Shown here in pieces: positions 25,763-35,457 of a DNA stretch of 64,000 bases. The position numbers were made by a program, and so were the translations under genes. Location: NCBI RefSeq assembly GCF_014838745.1, contig NZ_JABUXR010000001.1, positions 1 to 64,000 on the forward strand. Direction: 5' to 3'. Each line of letters opens with the position of its first letter. Position 1 is the first letter of the stretch. This DNA comes from Limosilactobacillus urinaemulieris. GTDB taxonomy: Bacteria; Bacillota; Bacilli; Lactobacillales; Lactobacillaceae. The notes beneath the pieces are model-generated. The model saw nothing but the letters and a program-made list of their open reading frames with translations, was not told the origin of the DNA and ran no database searches.

Positions 25763-27037
25763 ATGGAAACCGTTCAGATAGGAATGCTAGGTCTTGGAAC
25801 AGTTGGATCTGGCGTACTACAAATGATTCAGAATAATGAAGATAAGGTGGCTAATGTCACCGGACGACAACTTAATGTTAAAAAAGTATTAGTAAAACAT
25901 CCCGAGCGTCATCAGAAAGTCCAGGGAGGAATCGAGTTAACGACTGATATTCAGGAAATTATCAATGATCAAGAAATTCAAATTGTGGTAGAGCTGATTG
26001 GTGGAATCCACCCTGCAAAAGAATATATTGAAATGGCATTACGCTCCCGAAAAAACGTTGTGACAGCAAATAAGGACTTGATTGCAACATATGGACCAGA
26101 ATTAAGCCGACTAGCCCATGATAATGATTGCGATCTAATGTATGAAGCAAGTGTCGCTGGGGGAATTCCAATTTTACGGACAATTAATAATAGTTTCTCT
26201 GCTGACAAAATAACGGAGGTCAAGGGAATTGTTAACGGAACCACTAACTACATTTTGACACAGATGAGTCAGCAAGGGTGGTCGTACGAAAAAGCATTAC
26301 GCGAAGCACAAAAATTAGGTTTTGCTGAGGCAGATCCAACGAATGACGTTACTGGAAAAGATGCTGCATTTAAAATGGTAATCCTTAGTCAGTTTGCATT
26401 CGGTATTCAATTAACGATTAATGATTTTAACGTAACTGGAATTGACCGATTGAGTGCCTTCGATGTTCAACAAGCGGGGAAATTTGGTTATGTAATTAAA
26501 CTAGTAGGGATTTCGCGGGTAATTAATGATGGCGTCTTTGTCGAAGTAGCTCCGGTTTTGGTCCCAGTAGATCATCCGTTAGCTACCATCAATAATGAAT
26601 ACAATGCAGTAATGGTCACTGGTCAAGCAGTAGGAGACACCCTGTTTTATGGGCGTGGTGCAGGTGGATTGCCAACCGCAAATAGTGTTTTAAGTGATAT
26701 CACTTCAGTTACTAAGAATCTTGTGTTAAAAACTAACGGTAACTTCTTTAATAATTATCAGCAGCGTTATATCCCAGCTACTACTGATCAAGTTGCATAT
26801 CCATACTTTTTATCCATTACGATGCCGGATATAACTGGTCAAATGCTTAAGTTAACGCAAATTATGACAGAGATTAATGCCAGTTTTAGCCAAATTACCC
26901 AAACAGAAGCAAATGGAATAGCTCGGATAGTAATTATTACTCATGCAATGAGCGGGTCGCAGTTACATGAATTTAAGGCACAGATTGCTAGTGAGCCAAC
27001 CATTAATCTTGATGCTGCTTATAAGGTTTTAAAATAA
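25763..27037 (+). CDS. hom: homoserine dehydrogenase
   Basis: 424 aa: N-terminal Rossmann fold (GMLGLGTVGSGV), the catalytic middle (VNGTTNYILTQM, FAEADPTNDVTGKDAAFK), and a C-terminal ACT domain (SITMPDITGQMLKLTQIM) that in other species mediates threonine feedback inhibition. GAGGTGG site. Followed by thrB after 14 nt. Confidence 0.95.
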   Translation: METVQIGMLGLGTVGSGVLQMIQNNEDKVANVTGRQLNVKKVLVKHPERHQKVQGGIELTTDIQEIINDQEIQIVVELIGGIHPAKEYIEMALRSRKNVVTANKDLIATYGPELSRLAHDNDCDLMYEASVAGGIPILRTINNSFSADKITEVKGIVNGTTNYILTQMSQQGWSYEKALREAQKLGFAEADPTNDVTGKDAAFKMVILSQFAFGIQLTINDFNVTGIDRLSAFDVQQAGKFGYVIKLVGISRVINDGVFVEVAPVLVPVDHPLATINNEYNAVMVTGQAVGDTLFYGRGAGGLPTANSVLSDITSVTKNLVLKTNGNFFNNYQQRYIPATTDQVAYPYFLSITMPDITGQMLKLTQIMTEINASFSQITQTEANGIARIVIITHAMSGSQLHEFKAQIASEPTINLDAAYKVLK

Positions 27038-27051
27038 TGGGGGATGAGTAA

Positions 27052-27915
27052 ATGAAAATTAAGGTTCCTGCTTCCAGTGCCAATCTTGGCCCGGGTTTTG
27101 ATTCAATTGGACTTGCGGTTTCACTATATTTAAATGTAACGGTTAAGGGATCCGCTAAAAAATGGCAAGTTGATCACCAGTTAGGAGATTTACCGCATGA
27201 TGAGGATAATATGATCGTTCAAATCGCTTTCCAAGTTGCGCCTCAACTCTCACCCCAACATCTTGAAGTTAGCAGTGATATTCCGGTTACTCATGGGTTA
27301 GGAAGCAGTTCCAGCGCAATTGTTGCTGGGATTGAATTAGCAAACCAACTAGCAAATCTCAAATTAACCAAGGCAGCCAAGGTAGAAATTGCCAGTCAAA
27401 TAGAGGGCCATCCTGATAATGTTGCTCCAGCGATCCTTGGTGGCTTAGTGGTGGGGACTAACGTTGCTCAACATTTCGATGCAGTGGAAGCTCCTTTACC
27501 ACCATATGATTTTGTGGCTTATATTCCGACATATTGCTTAGCAACCAAGAAGGCTCGTGCAGTTCTACCACGTCAGTTAGACTATCATGCTGCTACCCAT
27601 GCCAGTGCGGTTGCTAACACATTAGTAGCAGCATTATTTAAACAGAATTACTCATTAGTAAAAGAGCTTATGGAGGCTGATGACTTTCATGAACAATATC
27701 GAGCACAACTGGTACCAGAATTAATGACTATTCGACAATTAGGTCATATTTATGATGCAGCAACCTACTTAAGTGGCGCCGGTCCCACGATTATGACAAT
27801 GATTACCCCAGAAAAAACGGCAGCATTTATTGAGGCACTTCGTAAAAATGGATTATCTGATCGCATTGAAGTTTTACATCCAGATCGGAATGGTGTGGTC
27901 GTCGATGATCAGTAA
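27052..27915 (+). CDS. thrB: homoserine kinase
   Basis: 287-aa GHMP kinase: MKIKVPASSANLGPGFDSIGLA start, ATP loop VTHGLGSSSSAIVAG and C-terminal YLSGAGPTIM. Phosphorylates homoserine for thrC. Second gene of the hom-thrB operon. Confidence 0.95.
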   Translation: MKIKVPASSANLGPGFDSIGLAVSLYLNVTVKGSAKKWQVDHQLGDLPHDEDNMIVQIAFQVAPQLSPQHLEVSSDIPVTHGLGSSSSAIVAGIELANQLANLKLTKAAKVEIASQIEGHPDNVAPAILGGLVVGTNVAQHFDAVEAPLPPYDFVAYIPTYCLATKKARAVLPRQLDYHAATHASAVANTLVAALFKQNYSLVKELMEADDFHEQYRAQLVPELMTIRQLGHIYDAATYLSGAGPTIMTMITPEKTAAFIEALRKNGLSDRIEVLHPDRNGVVVDDQ

Positions 27916-27956
27916 ATTATGGATTCTAAAGCCGTAAAGTGAATGATAAGTGATAA

Positions 27957-28024
27957 AAAAAGAGCGGACAGTAATTTACCTCAAGGGCATACACCATGAG
28001 CTAATTGTTACTGTCTGCTCTCTT
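27957..28024. terminator. terminator
   Basis: AGAGCGGACAGTAA / TTACTGTCTGCTCT stem with a long loop and U-run, between converging thrB and hpt. Confidence 0.75.
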
Positions 28025-28027
28025 TTA

Positions 28028-28567
28028 TTATTTTTCATAAACTGATCGTTTTAACACACCAACATAGGGAAGGTTACGATAGAGTCCATTATAATCAAGA
28101 CCATAGCCAACGATAAATTCATTAGGTACTGTAAAACCAAGATAATCAATTTTTACGGGTGTTTCGCGGCGTTCAGGTTTATCCAAAAGTGAACAAATTT
28201 CAACGCTTTTTGCGCCGCGACTAGCAAATAATTTATTCAAAAATTCTAAAGTATGTCCGGTATCAATGATATCTTCAACCATTAAAACGGGTCTGCCACT
28301 AACGTCATGGGAAAGGTCACGTAATAAACGGACTTTACCTGATGATTTAGAACTATCTTCATAGCTGGAAACATCGACATAATCAATGTTTAATTTGAAG
28401 TCAAGTCTCTTCATTAATTCGGATGCAAACATCATTGCTCCTGTCATCACTGGGACAACAACTGGAAGTTCATCATGATATTTTGCGGAAAGAATAGTCG
28501 CTAGTTCATCGACTCGTTGACTAATTTGTTCCTGAGTGTATAAAACCTTTTCAATGTCGTTATTCAT
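28028..28567 (-). CDS. hpt: hypoxanthine phosphoribosyltransferase
   Basis: 179 aa; ATG 28567 is 7 nt from GGGAG, better than ATG 28573. PRPP-binding motif VLMVEDIIDTGHTL near residue 95, PPi loop VPVMTGAM, and hypoxanthine pocket VGYGLDYNGLYRNLPYVG are diagnostic. Salvages hypoxanthine and guanine. A palindrome near the start may be a purine-repressor site. Confidence 0.95.
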   Translation of the reverse strand: MNNDIEKVLYTQEQISQRVDELATILSAKYHDELPVVVPVMTGAMMFASELMKRLDFKLNIDYVDVSSYEDSSKSSGKVRLLRDLSHDVSGRPVLMVEDIIDTGHTLEFLNKLFASRGAKSVEICSLLDKPERRETPVKIDYLGFTVPNEFIVGYGLDYNGLYRNLPYVGVLKRSVYEK

Positions 28568-28583
28568 TTTCATTCTCCCTCAT

Positions 28584-28606
28584 AATGTTCGATATTTACG
28601 AACAAT
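28584..28606. promoter_or_regulatory. candidate purine-responsive operator upstream of hpt
   Basis: AATGTTCG-N7-CGAACAAT inverted repeat; the CGAACAWT half resembles PurR boxes of Firmicutes, although the spacing is shorter than in the classic pair. Confidence 0.35.
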
Positions 28607-28805
28607 ATAACTGGTTAGTATTTATTAACGTTAGAATTCTATCATAAGTTGTGATGATTTAAAGACTTTTTAAAAGAAAATTATGATAATCTAACCGGGA
28701 AACATTTAAATTTCATGATTAGCTCTTGATCGCTTAAATTATTAACTAAAATCTTTTATAATGGCTAAATGAAAACTTACCAAATTATAAAAGGAGGGGA
28801 GCGTT

Positions 28806-29894
28806 TTGCAAAAAATTATCGCTAAACGGGTTTCAATGTTGGAACTATTTTATGACCTGATTTTTGTCTATGCAATTTCTAAAATCACCGCAATGATTCA
28901 TCATCCCGTTGCCGGTGGGATTCCGCTATTTAATTACATTGAATTTGTTTTTGTTGTTATTATGGTAATGCAGATATGGCTTTATCAGGCATTATATATT
29001 AATCGCTTCGGTAAAAGTCGCATCATTGATACAATTGGTTTGCTAATCAGTATGTATGCAATGACGTATCTTGCTAATAACATCAACACTGAATGGTCGG
29101 TCACATTTAGAACTTTTAATTCGGCAGTGGTACTAATAGTTGCTGGTTTAATTTGGCAGTACCTCTGTGGTTCAGGAAAACACCCGATGCGCGATCATGA
29201 TGTCCGGGCCTTTGTAGTAACACTAATATTAGAATTGATTGCTATATTAAGTGGCTTACTAATCGGGTACCACTATGGCATTTTCCTGTGTGTATTAGGT
29301 GGTTTAATTGGCTTTTTAATGCCATTAGCTGTATATCAACAATTTGTTCCAAAGAACGTGAACTTTCCGCATTTATTGGAACGACTCGGTTTGATTATTA
29401 TCATTACTTTTGGTGAATCGTTAGTTAATATTACGCGTTACTTCAATGGTTCGATAATTCAGCCGTTTCCTGCATTAATTTTTATACTACTGGTGACAAT
29501 GTTTGGTGCATATATTATCCAAGACGAACTGCTTATTAATCACCACCAGCGTTCACGCGGATTCGTCTTAATGTATTCGCACGTATTTATGGTAATTGCC
29601 CTTCTCTCGATGACGGTAGGGCTTGATTATCTTGCTGAATCAGGGGTATCACGGATGAATTTATGGCTATTATTGTCGATCAGCATTTTGGGATACTATC
29701 TATGTCTTGTGGCAAATGGCGTTTATAACCATCGTGATGTTAAATTACAGTTAAAAGATTATTGTGTGATGTTGATGATCTTCCTAATTGGTACGGGAAT
29801 TTCATTTTATGGGATGCAAAGTAACTTTGGCTTAATTACCGGTTTTGCTCTTTGTGGCATTAGTGAATTTCTATGGTTATTAAAGATAAGCTGA
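28806..29894 (+). CDS. low temperature requirement protein A (LtrA) family membrane protein
   Basis: 362 aa from TTG 28806, fixed by the GGAGGGG site. Starts RVSMLELFYDLIFVYAI, the LtrA signature (ExFFDLxFVxA), and has about ten membrane helices with ERLGLIIIITFGESLV in the middle. Function is unknown. Confidence 0.85.
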   Translation: MQKIIAKRVSMLELFYDLIFVYAISKITAMIHHPVAGGIPLFNYIEFVFVVIMVMQIWLYQALYINRFGKSRIIDTIGLLISMYAMTYLANNINTEWSVTFRTFNSAVVLIVAGLIWQYLCGSGKHPMRDHDVRAFVVTLILELIAILSGLLIGYHYGIFLCVLGGLIGFLMPLAVYQQFVPKNVNFPHLLERLGLIIIITFGESLVNITRYFNGSIIQPFPALIFILLVTMFGAYIIQDELLINHHQRSRGFVLMYSHVFMVIALLSMTVGLDYLAESGVSRMNLWLLLSISILGYYLCLVANGVYNHRDVKLQLKDYCVMLMIFLIGTGISFYGMQSNFGLITGFALCGISEFLWLLKIS

Positions 29895-29914
29895 GTAAGG
29901 AAATAGTTAAAGAT

Positions 29915-29965
29915 TGAAGAACGGGATAGAGAATTTGGTAGAAGCAAATTCTCTATCCCGTTTTC
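29915..29965. terminator. terminator
   Basis: AACGGGATAGAGAATTTG / CAAATTCTCTATCCCGTT plus U-run. Confidence 0.85.
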
Positions 29966-30021
29966 GGTAAAAAAGATCTACTTATTTCAAGACATAAATA
30001 TGAAATTGAAATAACTACTTT

Positions 30022-31212
30022 TTAGCTAATTGTTTTAATTATTTCTTGATATACCTGCTTGTCTGTATCGCCTTCGGTATTAATGACTAGTACTCGCGCT
30101 TTGGCGTCTAATCCTATTTTTTTACGGAGGTGTTGATCCTGGAGAACGGCATTAACATAGGCAAAGGCTGCAACTCCAGATTCACCGGAAATAATTTTTG
30201 AATCAGTTCCAACGGGGGTTGATAGGGTGCGCATTCCAATTCGTGCAATGTTATCTGTCAGTGTTCCATAAAAACTGGCAGTATCACGAATTACTGGAAA
30301 TGAAATTAAACTACTTGGTGTCTGACAATTTAGCCCAGCCATAATCGTGCGAGGTGATCCAGGAACGGTGTGCAAGTTATTATCCGCTACCTGTGCGGAT
30401 AGATAGTAACAGGCAACAGTTGCTGGTTCAACAATTGTAATTACTGGGCATTTATCTTTTGGCAATAAACTATATAAGACATCGATAATTTCAGATGATA
30501 ATTGACCAACTCCTGCTTGTAAGAAGATATGTGTAGGATAATTGTCGGTGTCTATTTGTTTAAGAATTTCGGTGACGATAATAGAATATCCTGCAGAAAT
30601 CGCTTGTGGAATTTCTGTATAGCCTTCCCAAGCCATATCTTGAATTAAAATCCCATTTGGATCTTTGTCAGCAAGCTGTTTAACAAGCTGAACAGTATCG
30701 TCGTAGTTTTTATCTGTTATTTCTACATTCACATTATTAAACGCAGCAATATGTTCTGCACGTATCTTAGTTGAACCTGCAGGCATCTTAACTATTGCGT
30801 GAGTGCTTAATTTTTCGGCCGCCCAAGCCACACCGCGACCATGATTACCATCAGTAGCAGTATAAAAAGTGATTTGGTCAGCGACTTTTCTTATCAACGG
30901 TGTCATTAATTGAGAATATTTCAAATTCTTTGTTGATAATCCGGCTTGTTTAGCAATACAATATGCCATTGCGTATAAACCACCGGTAGCTTTAAAGGCT
31001 TTTAGGGCTTTGCTGAATCGTTGAGATTCATCTTTTACATAAAGACTACCGATATTATTCTTTTTAGCATACTGCTTCAAATTAATTAATGGTGTTGGTT
31101 GATAAAATGGTACTGATTGATAAAAGTTTGCAACTTGTTTCACAATTTTAGCATCGTTAAAAGGATGATTGCAAATTTTAAATGGTGATTTAATAATTTG
31201 GATTTCTGTCAT
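30022..31212 (-). CDS. diaminopropionate ammonia-lyase
   Basis: 396-aa fold-type II PLP enzyme. FYQPTPL near 36, KDESQRFSKALKAFKATGG with the PLP Lys near 74, TATDGNHGRGVAWAA near 116 and GESGVAAFAY at the end match YgeX-type enzymes, which convert 2,3-diaminopropionate (and D-serine) to pyruvate and ammonia. Monocistronic; the ribosome site is AAGGAAG. Confidence 0.85.
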   Translation of the reverse strand: MTEIQIIKSPFKICNHPFNDAKIVKQVANFYQSVPFYQPTPLINLKQYAKKNNIGSLYVKDESQRFSKALKAFKATGGLYAMAYCIAKQAGLSTKNLKYSQLMTPLIRKVADQITFYTATDGNHGRGVAWAAEKLSTHAIVKMPAGSTKIRAEHIAAFNNVNVEITDKNYDDTVQLVKQLADKDPNGILIQDMAWEGYTEIPQAISAGYSIIVTEILKQIDTDNYPTHIFLQAGVGQLSSEIIDVLYSLLPKDKCPVITIVEPATVACYYLSAQVADNNLHTVPGSPRTIMAGLNCQTPSSLISFPVIRDTASFYGTLTDNIARIGMRTLSTPVGTDSKIISGESGVAAFAYVNAVLQDQHLRKKIGLDAKARVLVINTEGDTDKQVYQEIIKTIS

Positions 31213-31576
31213 AATTAGTTTCTTCCTTAATATTCAAGCTAACAAAGTCTGATGATCTATGTCAAATACGCTTAAGATACGTAATTGCGTAGTAGCTAAA
31301 CAAGTGGAATATAATTTCAATATTATGGTTAATTAGTTGCTTGAAGAAAAAATATGCTTACTTAGAAAGTAGTAGCACTACTAATCTTGCTTTTTTACCG
31401 AAAGGAATCAAAAAGTAGCTAGTCTAGTTAGACTATCAGCTTTAAATAACAAAGAATAAGGTTCCGTCTACACAAACAGTGTAAATGGAACCTTATTTTT
31501 AGCGATCACAATAGTTTAATATCATATTTGACTTAATGAGCACTCAATGAAATATTAAAAATATATTAGAAAAATA
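31213..31576. other. intergenic region without recognised gene
   Basis: No convincing ORF on either strand. It contains a terminator-like stem at 31456-31500 (ATAAGGTTCC / GGAACCTTAT with TTTTT) that follows no gene on the + strand and so may be left from a lost gene. Confidence 0.5.
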
Positions 31577-31605
31577 TTGACATTTTATAATTAATCATGT
31601 AAAGT
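31577..31605 (+). promoter_or_regulatory. promoter of the brnQ T-box transcript
   Basis: TTGACA (31577-31582), 17-bp spacer, TAAAGT (31600-31605). Confidence 0.65.
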
Positions 31606-31619
31606 ATTTAGCAAATAAA

Positions 31620-31904
31620 CGGTATGAATAACCACTGAGAATAGGAAATTAGCTTTTCTTTAACTAGTCAGCGAACCCAAATTAGTGAGAGTGGGAATAG
31701 TAAAGGATAGTGAAAGTAGCCTAGGAGTGGCTCAGGTGAGAGCAATCGTAGCCTTAGCCGGGTGCGCCCGTTATAGCGTCAACGTATCTAGTTTCTTTAC
31801 TATGTACGGGGTAAGGGAGTAGTAGTGATATTACTCTGAAGATAAGGTGGTAACACGCGTGATAGCGTCCTTGTAAGCAGTTAGCTTATGAGGACGTTTT
31901 TTTA
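31620..31904 (+). promoter_or_regulatory. T-box riboswitch leader of brnQ (probably leucine)
   Basis: T-box core AAGGTGGTAACACGCG near 31844-31859, terminator CGTCCTTGTAAGC / GCTTATGAGGACG with seven U (31866-31904). Stem I base is TAGTAAAG / CTTTACTA. The specifier position best fits CTA (Leu, 31788-31790) followed by a purine; UGGU agrees with a discriminator A tRNA. The leader precedes a branched-chain amino-acid transporter. Confidence 0.85.
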
Positions 31905-31943
31905 TACCAGTTTAATTAATTTTTACTGAGAGGGATGTTTAAA

Positions 31944-33311
31944 ATGAAAACAACCAAAGCGAGTATTAGACAGTCGATAATTATTGCATCATTGATTTTT
32001 GGAATGTTATTTGGAGCAGGGAATCTAATTTTCCCAGTCCACTTGGGCCAGTTAGCTGGTAGTCACTGGTTAATAGCGAGTAGTGGCTTTCTTATTTCTG
32101 GAGTATTAATTCCCTTGATGGCGTTGTTAGCAATTAGCATTACCAAGTCAAACGGAATTTATGACCTTGCACTGCCGAACGGTCGGACTTATGCACTAAT
32201 CTTTTTAATTCTCGTTCATGCAACACTGGGACCATTATTTGCAACGCCCCGGACGGCCACCGTTCCTTATGAAATCGGGATTGCTCCTTATTTATCTAAG
32301 GCAGCTAATTCTTGGGGGTTATTAATCTACTCAGCAATTTTCTTTGGTTTGGTTTACCTTTTTTCAAATCATGAGGGAAAGATCACTACTTTAATCGGGA
32401 AGATCCTAAACCCCTTATTCCTAGGATTACTATTTCTGATTTTCTTACTAGCATTCATTAATCCCTTAGGCGCTGGAAGTACTGCTAATATAACCGCAGC
32501 CTATACAAATCATGCTTTTTCTAACGGCTTTTTGCAAGGATATAATACTATGGATGGGTTAGCCGCATTAGCCTTTGGAATTACAATTATTACTGCAATT
32601 AAAGAATTGGGAATTAAAAAATCGCGACAAATTTCGCTTGCAACGGCTAAAAGTGGCTTCTTGGGAATCAGTGGAGTTGCAATTATCTACTTAGCTTTAA
32701 TTTGGTTAGGGGCAACTAGTTTACACCAATTTAAACCTGCACTAAATGGTGGGATTACGCTTGCCCAAATTTCTCATTATTACCTAGGAACGGCTGGAGA
32801 TGCAATCTTAGCAACATTAGCTACCGTTACCTGCATGACTTCTGCAATGGGGCTCGTAATTGCCTTCTCACAAGACTTCCACCGTCGCTTTCCGCAAATT
32901 TCATACCGAACATTTTTACGGTTTAACTGTGGGTTGTCATTCTTATTCGCTAATCTAGGTCTTAATCAAATTATCGCATGGTCAACACCAATCCTAATGT
33001 TCCTTTACCCGTTAGCAATTACTTTAATTATTTTAGGTTTGCTTTCGCCACTCTTTAAAAAGGATCCGTTAGTTTACCGAATTACAACTGGATTAACTCT
33101 GATTCCAGCATTCTTTGATATGTTAAATGCGTTACCTGCTAATTTGCATGAAAGTCAATTATTGCAAACCCTACTTGGATTTGCTCAACGATTCTTCCCA
33201 TTCTTCGGTTTGGGCTTTGGCTGGCTGAGTTTTGGAATTGTGGGACTAATTTTAGGCCTTGCTAGTTATGCATTAAAAGAAAGGAAGAAAACAGCATTAG
33301 CAAATGATTAA
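31944..33311 (+). CDS. brnQ: branched-chain amino acid:cation symporter, LIVCS family
   Basis: 455 aa, about 12 helices. IFGMLFGAGNLIFPVHLGQ at the start is the BrnQ signature. ATG 31944 is set by GAGAGGG 9 nt upstream. Imports Leu, Ile and Val; the T-box leader makes expression depend on uncharged tRNA. Confidence 0.9.
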   Translation: MKTTKASIRQSIIIASLIFGMLFGAGNLIFPVHLGQLAGSHWLIASSGFLISGVLIPLMALLAISITKSNGIYDLALPNGRTYALIFLILVHATLGPLFATPRTATVPYEIGIAPYLSKAANSWGLLIYSAIFFGLVYLFSNHEGKITTLIGKILNPLFLGLLFLIFLLAFINPLGAGSTANITAAYTNHAFSNGFLQGYNTMDGLAALAFGITIITAIKELGIKKSRQISLATAKSGFLGISGVAIIYLALIWLGATSLHQFKPALNGGITLAQISHYYLGTAGDAILATLATVTCMTSAMGLVIAFSQDFHRRFPQISYRTFLRFNCGLSFLFANLGLNQIIAWSTPILMFLYPLAITLIILGLLSPLFKKDPLVYRITTGLTLIPAFFDMLNALPANLHESQLLQTLLGFAQRFFPFFGLGFGWLSFGIVGLILGLASYALKERKKTALAND

Positions 33312-33329
33312 TTGTTAATTTTAGGTCAC

Positions 33330-33372
33330 AAAAAGGTGAAGGCGTAAATTAGTTGACGCTTTCACCTTACTT
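33330..33372. terminator. terminator
   Basis: AAGGTGAAGGCGT / ACGCTTTCACCTT stem after brnQ. Confidence 0.75.
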
Positions 33373-33377
33373 TATGA

Positions 33378-33486
33378 TTAATTTTTGTTTGCTCCTGGCT
33401 GACCACCGTTGACAATCGTTTTTATTGCTTCAGGATCGTGAGGATCAAAGAACTCACTGTGATTTTGATTAAGTTGCTGAATCATG
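33378..33486 (-). pseudogene. C-terminal stub of an aldo/keto reductase (minus)
   Basis: Minus-strand reading ...MIQQLNQNHSEFFDPHDPEAI then VNGGQPGANKN and TAA at 33378. This is the end of an aldo/keto reductase (LNxNxSxFFDxxDP). Everything 5' of about 33486 is missing and replaced by a stub of another reductase in opposite orientation. Confidence 0.65.
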
Positions 33487-33684
33487 GTCATTCCTAAGTC
33501 TGTTCACCAGAACCAGATGGCTGAAAATATTGATGTCTTTGACTTTGAACTTTCTGATGATGATATGAAGAAGATGGCTAGCCTTGATAAGAACGAAAGT
33601 CAATTCTTTGATCGCCGTGATCCAGTGACGATTGAACAAATTTTTGGTTCCAGTTTGAAGCAAGTGCAAGATAGTGAAAAATAA
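33484..33684 (+). pseudogene. C-terminal stub of an aldo/keto reductase (plus)
   Basis: Begins at VIPKSVHQNQMAENIDVFDF, the NADPH-binding end of the fold, and runs to a normal C-terminus at 33684. The catalytic N-terminal two thirds are absent and there is no ribosome site. It precedes an intact paralog at 33699 and abuts the minus-strand stub. Confidence 0.75.
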
Positions 33685-33698
33685 GGAGGAGCTTAATT

Positions 33699-34562
33699 AT
33701 GGCTAATATTCCAACATTTAAACTCAATGACGGTAATGAAATCCCTTCATTCGATTTCGGAACTTTTCAAATCCCTGCTGATGGCACAACCTACCAAGCA
33801 GTTAAGAATGCTTTAGCTGCTGGCTACCGGCATATTGATACTGCGACAGCCTACTTTAACGAACAGGAAGTCGGTAAGGCGATTAAGGATAGTGTCATTC
33901 CTCGTAATCAAATCTGGGTAACTTCTAAGCTGTGGCTCCAAGATTACGCTTACGAAGATGCTAAGAAGGCTATTTATCTTTCATTGCAGAAGCTTGGCTT
34001 GGACCACATGGATATGTACTTGATTCACCAACCATACGGCAAGGTCGATGAAGCTTGGAAAGCACTGGAAGAAGCACAAAAGGCTGGTAAGATTCGTTCA
34101 ATTGGTGTTTCTAACATGACACCAAAATTATGGAAGAAGTTTGTTCCAAACTTTGATGTAATGCCTGCAGTTAACCAAGTTGAATTTAACCCATACTTCC
34201 AACAAAAAGAATTACGGCAAATCATGGCTAAAAATGGGGTTGCTCTTGAAGCTTGGGCACCACTAGGTCAAGGTAACGCTGACCTCTTTAAGGAACCAGT
34301 CATTACTAAAATGGCGGAAAAGTATGGTAAGGACGCCGGTCAAATTATCCTCCGCTTTGAACATCAAGAAGGGGTAACGGTCTTTCCAAAGTCAGTTCAT
34401 GAAGCACGGATCAAGAGCAACATGGAAATCTTTGACTTTGAATTGAACTCCGCCGAAATGGATCAAATGCGGGCTTTAGATAAAGGTAAAGGGATGCACG
34501 ATCCAGATGCACCGGGCGTTGAAGAAATGCTCAGTCAATACGATGTGCACGCTAATGATTAA
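33699..34562 (+). CDS. aldo/keto reductase
   Basis: 287 aa, intact. Catalytic tetrad visible: AAGYRHIDTATAYFNEQEVG (Asp, Tyr), VTSKLW (Lys), YLIHQPYG (His); cofactor site VFPKSVHEARIKSN. NADPH-dependent carbonyl reduction. GGAGG site. Followed by a HxlR regulator on the other strand. Confidence 0.9.
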   Translation: MANIPTFKLNDGNEIPSFDFGTFQIPADGTTYQAVKNALAAGYRHIDTATAYFNEQEVGKAIKDSVIPRNQIWVTSKLWLQDYAYEDAKKAIYLSLQKLGLDHMDMYLIHQPYGKVDEAWKALEEAQKAGKIRSIGVSNMTPKLWKKFVPNFDVMPAVNQVEFNPYFQQKELRQIMAKNGVALEAWAPLGQGNADLFKEPVITKMAEKYGKDAGQIILRFEHQEGVTVFPKSVHEARIKSNMEIFDFELNSAEMDQMRALDKGKGMHDPDAPGVEEMLSQYDVHAND

Positions 34563-34573
34563 TTGAAATTGCA

Positions 34574-34612
34574 AAAGATGACGATCCAGCATTAAACTGT
34601 ACCGTCATTTTT
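34574..34612. terminator. terminator
   Basis: AAAGATGACG ... CGTCATTTTT stem between converging reductase and HxlR genes. Confidence 0.55.
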
Positions 34613-34994
34613 AATTCTCAAATTTTGCTCGATGCACTTTCTCAAAATGTTTTCCTGTATATATTTCCGCATCACTATGTTTGATCGCCCAATTAGAAAT
34701 TGTATTGAGTACCGGAATTAAACTTTTGCCTTCAGCCGTCAATGAGTATTCAACCCGAATCGGCATTTCATTATATTGTTGACGATCGATAATTCCTGTC
34801 TCCTGTAATTCATGGAGACTATCAGCTAAAGCAGCGTCTGAGATATTTTCCATTTGCGCTTTTAGTTCACCGTAGCGCATTGAGTTAACGTGGCTAAGAA
34901 TACATAGAATTCGCGGCTTCCACTTGCCACCAAAGATATCTAATCCATAGTCTACGGTACAATAATATTCTTTTGGTATTTTACGTTGATACAT
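34611..34994 (-). CDS. HxlR family transcriptional regulator
   Basis: 127 aa. DIFGGKWKPRILCILSHVNSMRYGEL is the HxlR winged-helix signature. One Cys in the N-terminal arm (YYCTVDYG) is the redox/electrophile-sensing position in this family. Divergent from the small ABM-type gene, which it likely controls. GAGGAAGG site. Confidence 0.85.
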   Translation of the reverse strand: MYQRKIPKEYYCTVDYGLDIFGGKWKPRILCILSHVNSMRYGELKAQMENISDAALADSLHELQETGIIDRQQYNEMPIRVEYSLTAEGKSLIPVLNTISNWAIKHSDAEIYTGKHFEKVHRAKFEN

Positions 34995-35110
34995 AACTAA
35001 CCTTCCTCAAAAATTATTTAGTAGCTCAATCGCCTTTGAATTCGTATTAATTTCGATTGTAAACGACTACTATCAAAATTGTAAATTAATTGATTTGAGG
35101 AGGAAATAAA

Positions 35111-35401
35111 ATGGCAGTTAAAGCATATTTACAAGTAACAATGGTAATTCCGGAGAAGAATCGGGCCGCGGCAGCAAAGGTTTATACAGACTACCGTGAA
35201 CCGTTCCTCAAGACCATCCCCGGTGCAGAAACCAAGGATCTCTTGATTCGGGACGAAGATGTGCAAGTACTTCATGGCTTCGATAGCGTTGAACATGCCA
35301 AGGCATACCTCGACAGTGAAATGTTTACCCAACATGTTTTCCCAGGTTTGAAGCCAACATGGTCATCAGACCCCGAAGTACGGATCTATAGTGTAAATTA
35401 A
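35111..35401 (+). CDS. small ABM-like (dimeric alpha-beta barrel) protein
   Basis: 96 aa, GAGGAGG site. Ferredoxin-like pattern with VQVLHGFDSVEHAKAYL resembles antibiotic-biosynthesis-monooxygenase-type proteins that act on quinols. Identity uncertain; the HxlR neighbour fits a quinone-response role. Confidence 0.55.
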   Translation: MAVKAYLQVTMVIPEKNRAAAAKVYTDYREPFLKTIPGAETKDLLIRDEDVQVLHGFDSVEHAKAYLDSEMFTQHVFPGLKPTWSSDPEVRIYSVN

Positions 35402-35419
35402 ATTGAATAGAGTTTCTTA

Positions 35420-35452
35420 GTGGCATCACATAAATAGTGGTGCCATTTTTTT
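35420..35452. terminator. terminator
   Basis: TGGCATCAC / GTGGTGCCA stem plus seven U on the + strand. Confidence 0.8.
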
Positions 35453-35457
35453 GTAAG

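Noticed and set aside
33469-33669. 66-aa minus-strand open frame
   Set aside because: Shadow of the plus-strand reductase tail; the true minus-strand stub is in a different frame.
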